From NCBI GenBank assembly GCA_030615435.1, contig JAUWZH010000046.1, positions 1 to 12,539 on the forward strand: 12,539 nt of DNA. The letters are read 5' to 3'. The notes under the pieces were generated by a model. That model was not told the origin of the DNA, ran no database searches, and saw only the letters and a program-made list of their open reading frames with translations. The stretch is from Candidatus Brocadiaceae bacterium. GTDB lineage: Bacteria; Planctomycetota; Brocadiia; SM23-32. The translations under genes were made by a program, and so were the position numbers. This document shows, one piece after another, positions 7,484 to 12,539 of the stretch. Position 1 is the first letter of the stretch. Each line of letters begins with the position of its first letter.

Positions 7484-7724
7484 CTCACGGCCGCTGCGCT
7501 CTCCCGGTATCCAGCCGGTTCTTGCCGAAGGATGTACAGCTCACGGCAGCGGGCTTGGCCTCTACCGCTGGATCGTGGAGAAAACGCTGTCGTGGCTGCA
7601 CGAAGTCCGCCGGCTACGCTTCCGTTTCGAACGCCTCCCTGAGATCCACGAAGCCTTTCTTTCTCTGGGTTGTATACTGATTTGCTGGCGATTCCTCGGC
7701 AACCTCACAACTTCATTCTGTTAG
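7467..7724 (+). mobile_element. IS5-family transposase, truncated C-terminal remnant
   Basis: The plus-strand frame from after the TAA at 7464 to the TAG at 7722-7724 contains GIQPVLAEGCTAHGSGLG, then YRWIVEKTLSWLHEVRRLRF, then LPEIHEAFLSLGCILICWRF. This is the hallmark C-terminus of IS5-type DDE transposases: the catalytic glutamate lies in the IVEKT segment within a Y-x-R-x3-E-type motif, and the chain ends with a conserved cysteine-containing helix. About 85 residues remain of roughly 250 or more, so the first two catalytic aspartates and the left end are gone. Nothing on the plus strand upstream continues it, because the next sequence is the antisense of a phosphatase-superfamily tail. 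It is the only plus-strand coding trace in the window. It overlaps the last 12 bases of the methyltransferase gene tail to tail. Confidence 0.85.
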
Positions 7725-8393
7725 AGGCTTTTGGCAAACGAGCACTGCCCATATCGGCCCGGCGTACAACGTCTTGACGTTCGAAGCTCCACGTAGCAGA
7801 ATAGATCTTGCAAGTACCCTGACCAGGCGCCGCCACCCGTGCCCCTCGCTGGCCGTGCTTTCATAGTCCATTTGAACGACTCTCATTCCGTTCTTGCCAG
7901 CCCTGTACAAAATGAACCTTTCCGCCTCCTCACTGGAGAAAAACCACTTGTGCCGATCCTCGGGTCTTTCCAGAGGCAAACCGTAGAATTTCAGCGCTTG
8001 GCCCGGCCGATAGTCTCCGCCGGCTAGCGTGTGCCAGAGCCTCGACCACGGGTTCGGCAGAGAGATAATGAGGTAGCGACGTGTCACGCGACACAGGTCG
8101 TCAAAAAGCGCGTGAATATTCTCAAGATGTTCCAGCACGTCGAGGCACAACACACAATCAAACGAGTCATCAGGAAAGGGGATCCCCTCCTTTTCCAAAT
8201 CCACCTGGCGGTCCGGGCTTCCTCCAAGCCCGATGCCACAATATTCCGTGTCCTCGGGCAGATGCTGCTTGAGGTGGCACTCATCCGCGCCGACATCTAG
8301 GATGCGGCCCTTAAGAATTGGACGATACTTGAGCCATACATACCTCGCCTTGGACACGCGGTCCGAATAACGAAAACTCGTGACGAACTGCAC
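7713..8393 (-). CDS. Class I SAM-dependent methyltransferase
   Basis: This 226-residue protein has a Rossmann-type methyltransferase fold (Methyltransf_11-like). SAM motif I is ILDVGADECHL (31-41), the region before motif II reads IPFPDDSFD (71-79), and VLCLDVLEHLENI (81-93) is the characteristic post-II motif of this class. LIISLPNPW (108-116) is the next core strand. The motif I glycines are reduced compared with the usual DVGCGxG, though I recall relatives from polysaccharide loci with the same DVGADEC form. The substrate is probably a sugar or the glycan chain end; a chain-capping role would suit an ABC-exported polymer but is inference. The start is GTG at 8393 with GGGG 4 bases upstream. 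The gene and its upstream 130 bases are visibly AT-richer than the neighbours, which suggests separate acquisition. The final codons (LTE and stop) lie inside the IS5 remnant, so the natural C-terminus may have been altered. Confidence 0.9.
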   Translation of the reverse strand: MQFVTSFRYSDRVSKARYVWLKYRPILKGRILDVGADECHLKQHLPEDTEYCGIGLGGSPDRQVDLEKEGIPFPDDSFDCVLCLDVLEHLENIHALFDDLCRVTRRYLIISLPNPWSRLWHTLAGGDYRPGQALKFYGLPLERPEDRHKWFFSSEEAERFILYRAGKNGMRVVQMDYESTASEGHGWRRLVRVLARSILLRGASNVKTLYAGPIWAVLVCQKPLTE

Positions 8394-8400
8394 TTGACCC

Positions 8401-8530
8401 CTATGCTCCTTTGTTCTTGTCGGTTACGAACGATAGAGACGCTTTAGCTCGACATTTCCCATTTGTGAAGGACAGGAGCAAGTACAAGATTCCTCCTCTA
8501 CCCCACAACCGGTACGCTTCTGTAGGGTCA
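8401..8530 (-). pseudogene. Degraded coding remnant, family unknown
   Basis: Just past the 107-residue stub, a second minus-strand frame reads PTEAYRLWGRGGILYLLLSF, then TNGKCRAKASLSFVTDKNKG, before TAG at 8403-8401. The residue mix looks like a real protein end. The frame is offset by one base from the preceding GLAQYSLLEEDDV, which meets TGA at 8530-8528, so a single frameshift would join them. I do not recognise the family. The stretch is AT-richer than the surrounding operon, like the methyltransferase it precedes. It could equally be non-coding sequence brought in with that gene. Confidence 0.25.
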
Positions 8531-8851
8531 CACGTCGTCTTCCTCGAGTAGGCTGTACTGAGCCAGGCCCTTTGGCTGCATCGTTCGCTCAATCATTTTG
8601 CCGGGCCTCTTTGGGCCAGTGGGAAATCCGCGCTCTCCCGGCGGTTCGTCCTGGCAGCGACGTTCAGATTCATAACCGCCAACCGCTCTGCAAGCGGCTT
8701 CCCGAACTGCCCATGCCTTCTGAGTCATCGTGCCCGGCACCGAACGCAGCAAGGTAAGGCGCCGCAGGAACCGGCGAAAGGTGGGCAGCCCTTCGAGGAG
8801 CGCCGGCTCCAACCCGTCGAATGCGACGATAAGAATCCTGACCTTCTTCAT
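8528..8851 (-). pseudogene. N-terminal remnant of an alkaline phosphatase superfamily gene
   Basis: This 107-codon frame starts at ATG 8851 with MKKVRILIVAFDGLEPALLE and continues PTFRRFLRRL. This is the standard opening of type I phosphodiesterase/nucleotide pyrophosphatase-like members of the alkaline phosphatase superfamily, with the first metal-ligand aspartate in AFDG. The similarity ends after about 35 residues. The usual nucleophile segment (of the type TxPxxxSLLTG) and all later metal ligands are missing, and the remainder is low-complexity and charged. AAAGG abuts the start, so a short product might still be made, but it could not be an active enzyme. In the operon direction it precedes the methyltransferase and the phosphatase-type tail at 7483-7292, so both pieces may come from one gene. 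Confidence 0.5.
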
Positions 8852-9026
8852 CCTTTGCCCTGTGGTTTCGAACCGGTGGGATTGCCCCTGTTCGCGGCCG
8901 CCGCCGGTATCCGTTCGGCCCTGCGTTCATGCGACCACTGCCGGGGCCGGCGCAGAGCGCCGCCGCTCGGCGAACCAGCGCGTCCTCTGTGCTTCTGCAC
9001 TCGCGCTCGCTCAGCATTCCCGCGCA
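8852..9026 (-). other. Spacer after the ATPase gene, no gene recognised
   Basis: These 175 GC-rich bases separate the Wzt-like gene from the phosphatase-type stub. A frame that begins MLSERECRSTEDALVRRAA at 9017 is open through this region and on beneath the stub in another frame. It has the skewed arginine, glycine and alanine content of a chance frame in GC-rich DNA. I see no clear hairpin with a U-tract and no promoter. Confidence 0.4.
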
Positions 9027-10298
9027 TCATGGCGCACCACGTGACATGCGGTCGTCGGAGCCGTGAGACTCTGCGACCCCGACCGCGCCGCTGAAGCTCC
9101 ACGAATGAGGCATGTGAACTACCCCGGCCCTGTCCATCCTGCCTTTTACCCTCAGTTGGTAAGGGACGTCGGTGTTGGCGACATATCCGACCCTACTCGG
9201 CCCGAGGAGCACAAACTTCAGCCAGTAAACTCCCGGCATTAGGGCGAGGTTCGGCAGCCGCAGCTCAACGCTCATGCGTTCTCCGGGCGAGATCGCCGAA
9301 AGGTCGAGCTTTGGGCTTCGGCATTCCGAACAGACCAGCCCTTCCGAGGACTTGATGCTGAGGTTGGCGAACCCTTCTCCGAGCGGCCTCACGCAACGCA
9401 GGCGGCCCTTGACGCGGAGCGTATCGCCGCACTCGACCGCCGTCACTTGGTTTCCGGCTTCGTCCTGGAAAGCCGTCTCTTCCACCAGGTAAGGCATGCC
9501 GACGCCTTTCCCGGCGGCTTCGGCGAGGCGCACTTCGGACTGGGCGCTCAGATATCGCGATATCGCCTCGTCGGTGTCGCCGAGGTAGGCGGCGCATCCG
9601 CGGTGGAGGAAACACGCCTTCTCACAGATTCTGCCGACCATGTGCATGGCGTGCGACACGAAGACCATGGCGCAGGAGCTGCGGCGCAGCTCATCCATGC
9701 GTTCGAAGCACCTGGCCCGGAAGCTCACGTCCCCGACCGCCAGCACCTCGTCAATGAGCAGCAGCTCCGGCTCAATGTGAATTGCAATGGCGAATCCGAG
9801 CCGCACCAGCATGCCGCTGCTGTAGAACTTCACCGGGCTCTCGATGAACTCCCCGATGTCCGCGAACTCTACGATGGCGCCCAACTTGTCCCTGATCTCC
9901 CGCCGGGACATTCCCAGGATGGCGCCGTTGACGTAGATGTTCTCCCGGCCCGTGAGCTGCATGTGGAAACCGGCGCCGAGCTGAATGAGCGTTCCCACTC
10001 GACCGCGCACTTCGGCCCGGCCGCGGTCCGGCTCGATCATCCCGCCCAGCACCTTCAGCAGCGTGGTCTTGCCCGCCCCGTTCGGGCCGATCAGCCCCAG
10101 GCACTCCCCGCGCTTGAGCGCGAAGTTGATGTCCCGCAGGGCCCAGAACTCCTCCTTCCTGAGCCTGTCGGCGTGGGAGGGGAGTCCGAAGGCCCCGCGC
10201 GCGGCGTCCGCCAGCGTGTAAAAGGCGCTGCGCTTCAGGCTCTTGCAGTACTTCTTCCAGAGCCCGTCTACGCGGACCACGGTTTCATTTGCGCTCAC
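9027..10298 (-). CDS. wzt: ABC transporter ATP-binding protein, Wzt-like, with C-terminal glycan-recognition domain
   Basis: This 423-residue ATPase powers export of the finished polysaccharide through the adjacent Wzm-like permease at the inner membrane. All nucleotide-binding motifs are present: Walker A GPNGAGKT (71-78), Q-loop QLGAGF (106-111), signature YSSGM (159-163), Walker B LLLIDE (179-184) and the switch histidine in VSHAMH (214-219). The N-terminal extension before the core, with YCKS and a helix, is typical of the polysaccharide ABC subfamily. Residues from about 265 to 400 form an extra beta-rich domain like the Wzt C-terminal domain, which in O9a-type systems binds the chemical cap of the chain before export. 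The start is GTG at 10298 with AGAGGA 8 bases upstream, inside the end of the permease gene, and the gap is 3 bases. The capping group recognised here is unknown. Confidence 0.93.
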   Translation of the reverse strand: MSANETVVRVDGLWKKYCKSLKRSAFYTLADAARGAFGLPSHADRLRKEEFWALRDINFALKRGECLGLIGPNGAGKTTLLKVLGGMIEPDRGRAEVRGRVGTLIQLGAGFHMQLTGRENIYVNGAILGMSRREIRDKLGAIVEFADIGEFIESPVKFYSSGMLVRLGFAIAIHIEPELLLIDEVLAVGDVSFRARCFERMDELRRSSCAMVFVSHAMHMVGRICEKACFLHRGCAAYLGDTDEAISRYLSAQSEVRLAEAAGKGVGMPYLVEETAFQDEAGNQVTAVECGDTLRVKGRLRCVRPLGEGFANLSIKSSEGLVCSECRSPKLDLSAISPGERMSVELRLPNLALMPGVYWLKFVLLGPSRVGYVANTDVPYQLRVKGRMDRAGVVHMPHSWSFSGAVGVAESHGSDDRMSRGAP

Positions 10299-10301
10299 GG
10301 G

Positions 10302-11171
10302 TCAGATCCTCTCGGCTATTTTCGGCTCAAGCAGATGGAACATGCGCCAGCCCACCAGCGTGATGAGCAGGCACAGGACGGCGGCGAAGGCGAGCTGCTC
10401 GGGCATGGTCACGGTGCCGTGCAGCAGAAGGTCCCTGCTGGTCGTGATGATCGGGCTCATGGGGTTGGCCAGGCTCAGGATCGCTCCCGCCCGTGTGGCG
10501 CTGGGAGGGTAAACCACCGGCGTGAGGAGCATCCAGACCATGATGAGTATGCCGATAGCGTTGCCCACGTCGCGCACCGCCGACTGCAGCAGGGAAAGGC
10601 CGAAACCGAGACCGACCGCAAACGTCGCCAGCAACAACAGCAGCAGGGGGTAGAACACCACCGTCCAGGCCGGCGCCATCCCGTAATAGACAAACAGGCC
10701 GGCCAGCACGATGGAGGCCACCAGAAAGGAGAAGACCGCCTGGCCCACTTTGGAAATCACCAGCACCTCGCGTGGGAAGTTCGCCTTCCTCAGCAGGTCG
10801 CTTGCCTGAGTGAGGCTTGTAGTGGTGCCACCCAGGCACGTGGCAAAGAGCTGCCACGGCAACAGGCCGCTGAAAACAAACAGGGGATAGGGGATCTCCG
10901 TGTCGGGGATGGGTACGAGCTCCGCACCCTTCAGAAAGGTGAACGCCAGCATCAAGGCCACCGGGACGAACAGCGCCCACAGGATGCCGAAAACGCTTTG
11001 CTTGTACTTGGCGATGATGTCCCGCCAGGCCAGCCGCCAGATCAACTCCCGGGCCCCAATGAGTTCCACCCACATCTCTTTCCACACCCCGAGCCCCAGC
11101 TGCCGCTGGCGATCGGGCACGTATACTCGCACGTGCTCCCCGGCCGAGCCAACTGGTGTTGTGGGTCTCAT
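10302..11171 (-). CDS. wzm: ABC-2 type polysaccharide export permease, Wzm-like
   Basis: This 289-residue integral membrane protein pairs with the downstream ATPase to move a lipid-linked glycan across the inner membrane. The cytoplasmic N-terminus carries the amphipathic segment LAWRDIIAKYKQSVFGILWA (47-66), a hallmark of this family. Membrane segments are visible at about 62-81, 95-114, 142-163, 172-195, 203-223 and 258-278, giving the expected six. The re-entrant region contains NPMSPIITTSRDLLLHG (236-252), equivalent to the family motif of the type NPMxxIIxxxRxxL. Length is usual for Wzm or TagG proteins. The ATG at 11171 overlaps the aminotransferase stop as ATGA, so the two genes are probably translationally coupled. 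TagG-like teichoic acid permeases look similar; the Wzt-type C-terminal domain in the partner favours an O-antigen type system. Confidence 0.93.
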   Translation of the reverse strand: MRPTTPVGSAGEHVRVYVPDRQRQLGLGVWKEMWVELIGARELIWRLAWRDIIAKYKQSVFGILWALFVPVALMLAFTFLKGAELVPIPDTEIPYPLFVFSGLLPWQLFATCLGGTTTSLTQASDLLRKANFPREVLVISKVGQAVFSFLVASIVLAGLFVYYGMAPAWTVVFYPLLLLLLATFAVGLGFGLSLLQSAVRDVGNAIGILIMVWMLLTPVVYPPSATRAGAILSLANPMSPIITTSRDLLLHGTVTMPEQLAFAAVLCLLITLVGWRMFHLLEPKIAERI

Positions 11172-12301
11172 CTTTGTGCCTGCGTACTCTTCGCTGCTTC
11201 GGACTCAAGAGCAGCCTTCAGATGTGAGATGATGAAGTCCTGGGTCTCCTCGTCCAGGTAGGGGTGCATCGGCAGGGACAGGATGTCGCGGGAGACCTCC
11301 TCGGCCACCGGGAAGTCACCCTCACCGTAGCCCAGATGGGCGAAGGCCTTCTGAAGGTGCAGGGGCCGCGGGTAAAACACACAGGTCGGGATGCCTGCCC
11401 GCTTGAGCCTCTCCTGCACGGCACGGCGGTTCTTGACCCGTATGCAGTATTGCGCCCAGACCGAGAGGTTGCCAGGCCTCACGGTCGGAGTGGGCACCAG
11501 CTCGCTCAGGCTCTCCGTGTAGCGCGCGGCGACCCGCTGGCGCCGCTCGATCTCCCCGGGCAGGGCGGGCAGTTTCCCGAGCAGCACCGCCGCCTGAATG
11601 GCGTCGAGCCGCCCGCAGATGCCGATGCGCACGTTCTCGTATCTGTCCCTTCCTTCGCCGTGCATCCTCAGCGACCGCAGCAGCGCCGCGATCTCCTCGT
11701 CGCCCGTGAAGGCCATGCCGCCGTCGCCGTAGCAGCCGAGGGGTTTGGAGGGGTAGAAGGAGGTGCAGCCGATGTCGCCGAACGAGCAGGCCTTGCGGCC
11801 CTCCTGCTCCGCCCCGAAGGACTGAGCCGCGTCCTCGATCACCGCCAGACCGTGCCGCCGGGCGATCGCGCCTATGCGCCCGTAATCGGCACACTGGCCG
11901 AAGAGGTCCACCGGCATGATGGCGCGTGTGCGCGGGGTGATTCTCCGTTCAATCTGCTCGGAATTGATGTTGTAGGTGTCCGGTTCTACGTCCACGAAGA
12001 CCGGCACCCCGCTGAGCAGCGCGATGACCTCCGCGCTGGCGACGAAGGTGAAGGGGGACGTGATGACCTCATCGCCCGGCTTCAGCTCCAGCGCCATCAG
12101 CGCGATGAGCAGGGCGTCGGTGCCGCTGGAGACCCCCACGGCGTGCCTGACGCCTGCAAACTCGGCCAGCTCCCGCTCCAGTTCCTCGACCTTGGGGCCG
12201 AGGATGTAGCCGGAAGAATCGAGCACCTCGCGAATCTGGCGATCAATCGCCGCCTTGTTCTCCCTGTACTGGCGCTGAAGGTCAACGAACGGAATCGCCA
12301 T
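11168..12301 (-). CDS. DegT/DnrJ/EryC1/StrS-family sugar aminotransferase, WbpE-like
   Basis: This 377-residue PLP enzyme transfers an amino group, normally from glutamate, to a keto-sugar nucleotide to make an amino sugar for the polysaccharide. It opens IPFVDLQRQY and has GPKVEELERELAEF (35-48), SSGTDALLIAL (58-68), the cofactor-binding aspartate D157 in VIEDAAQSFG, and the Schiff-base lysine K186 in FYPSKPLGCYGDGG. The stretches LFGQCADY and CTSFYPSKPLGCYGDGG closely resemble WbpE/WlbC, which aminate UDP-3-keto-GlcNAcA, but substrates within this family cannot be set by eye and no WbpA, WbpB or WbpD partners are in the window. I chose ATG 12301: it has GAGGGG 9 bases upstream (12311-12316) and matches the family N-terminus, whereas the upstream in-frame TTG at 12331 adds only ten polar residues. 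It overlaps the permease start by 4 bases. Confidence 0.93.
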   Translation of the reverse strand: MAIPFVDLQRQYRENKAAIDRQIREVLDSSGYILGPKVEELERELAEFAGVRHAVGVSSGTDALLIALMALELKPGDEVITSPFTFVASAEVIALLSGVPVFVDVEPDTYNINSEQIERRITPRTRAIMPVDLFGQCADYGRIGAIARRHGLAVIEDAAQSFGAEQEGRKACSFGDIGCTSFYPSKPLGCYGDGGMAFTGDEEIAALLRSLRMHGEGRDRYENVRIGICGRLDAIQAAVLLGKLPALPGEIERRQRVAARYTESLSELVPTPTVRPGNLSVWAQYCIRVKNRRAVQERLKRAGIPTCVFYPRPLHLQKAFAHLGYGEGDFPVAEEVSRDILSLPMHPYLDEETQDFIISHLKAALESEAAKSTQAQR

Positions 12302-12404
12302 CAGGTCTTTCCCCTCAGTGTTTCTCCGCAACAGCGTCTCGCCGCGCCTCCACGGCTTCCGAGCATGTTCTCGCTGCCGGATTCAATGCGTCAGGCGGGC
12401 CTGC
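12302..12404 (-). other. Spacer ahead of the aminotransferase gene
   Basis: This 103-base gap holds the aminotransferase ribosome binding site GAGGGG (12316-12311). Directly after the upstream stop codon lies a short inverted repeat, CAGGC-CC-GCCTG, whose 2-base loop and missing U-tract make it a poor terminator. I see no convincing promoter, so the upstream gene and the aminotransferase are probably on one transcript. Confidence 0.4.
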
Positions 12405-12539
12405 TCAAATGAACCTCTTCGCCAGGCTGTAGAGCTTCTCCACGTTCTCGACCATTCGCTGCATGGAGCGCTGAAGCCTCTCCAGCTCTTCGAGCCGTTC
12501 GGCGTAGAACTTCTTCTTTCCAGGGGGGCCGTCGAGCCG
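12405..12539 (-). CDS. C-terminal fragment of an unidentified protein with a coiled coil
   Basis: Only the last 44 codons are in the window; the gene continues past the right edge. The frame ends at TGA 12407-12405. After a short lysine-rich turn (GPPGKKKFY), the rest is one amphipathic helix, with RLEELERLQRSMQRMVENVE and then KLYSLAKRFI, with leucine, methionine and valine at roughly heptad spacing. That suggests a coiled-coil or helical C-terminal tail. Such tails occur on glycosyltransferases, methyltransferases and chain-length factors of polysaccharide clusters, so the family cannot be named. It runs in the same direction as the rest and lies 103 bases before the aminotransferase, so it probably belongs to the same operon. 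Confidence 0.7.
   Translation of the reverse strand, partial: RLDGPPGKKKFYAERLEELERLQRSMQRMVENVEKLYSLAKRFI

Noticed and set aside
7485..7550. Minus-strand peptide RELYILRQEPAGYRE as part of the phosphatase-type tail with a frameshift
   Set aside because: This stretch is antisense to the well-supported IS5 transposase motif around HGSGLG, so it is better explained as a shadow of the transposase than as phosphatase coding sequence.
7259..7642. 127-residue plus-strand open frame
   Set aside because: The frame covers the IS5 remnant but reads it out of phase. The transposase motifs appear in another frame that ends at 7724.
9447..11261. 604-residue plus-strand open frame
   Set aside because: It is antisense across the Wzt and Wzm genes, with low-complexity stretches (long glutamine, histidine and glutamate runs) and no family match. 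It is a shadow of the two transporter genes.
12302..12331. TTG start for the aminotransferase at 12331
   Set aside because: It adds ten polar residues that do not match the family N-terminus, whereas the ATG at 12301 has a correctly spaced GAGGGG.
11264..12412. 382-residue plus-strand open frame
   Set aside because: It is antisense to the aminotransferase gene. It has no domain and is explained by codon bias of the real gene.
1..12539. tRNA, rRNA or CRISPR array
   Set aside because: I saw no cloverleaf-like sequence, rRNA core motif or regularly spaced direct repeats on either strand.

Overview
The window is a GC-rich stretch of a surface-polysaccharide (O-antigen-like) gene cluster. Every intact gene I can support lies on the minus strand, so the transcript runs from the right edge to the left. 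Export is of the ABC-transporter type: a Wzm-like permease and a Wzt-like ATPase that carries an extra C-terminal domain, which points to a bacterium with a Gram-negative-style envelope. Base composition alone does not fix the lineage; an uncultivated environmental bacterium is plausible, and I do not assign a phylum.

Layout in transcription order: a C-terminal coiled-coil fragment of an unidentified protein (12539-12405); a DegT/WbpE-type sugar aminotransferase (12301-11168); the Wzm-like permease (11171-10302, ATGA overlap with the previous gene); the Wzt-like ATPase (10298-9027). Next comes a 1.8 kb decayed zone (9026-7232). It holds the N-terminal stub of an alkaline-phosphatase-superfamily gene, a short degraded reading frame, one intact and AT-richer SAM methyltransferase (8393-7713), the tail of an IS5-type transposase on the opposite strand (7467-7724), and the C-terminal stub of an alkaline-phosphatase-superfamily gene (7483-7292). 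The cluster then resumes with a GT4 glycosyltransferase (7207-6101), a single 824-residue reading frame joining a GT2 glycosyltransferase to a sulfatase-type hydrolase (5934-3460), a 680-residue tandem GT2-GT2 protein (3443-1401) and a second GT4 enzyme (1400-261). The last 260 bases hold no gene I can support, only a perfect hairpin.

A reasonable model is that the aminotransferase makes an amino-sugar nucleotide, the four glycosyltransferase proteins (two GT4, one GT2 fusion, one double GT2) build the glycan in the cytoplasm, the methyltransferase or the sulfatase-like domain modifies it, and Wzm/Wzt export the finished chain. No Wzx flippase, Wzy polymerase or initiating sugar-phosphate transferase lies in the window. 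The most unusual points are the GT2/sulfatase fusion with a good internal start site, the altered DXD motif in the second half of the tandem GT2 protein, and the gene remains around the IS5 scar.
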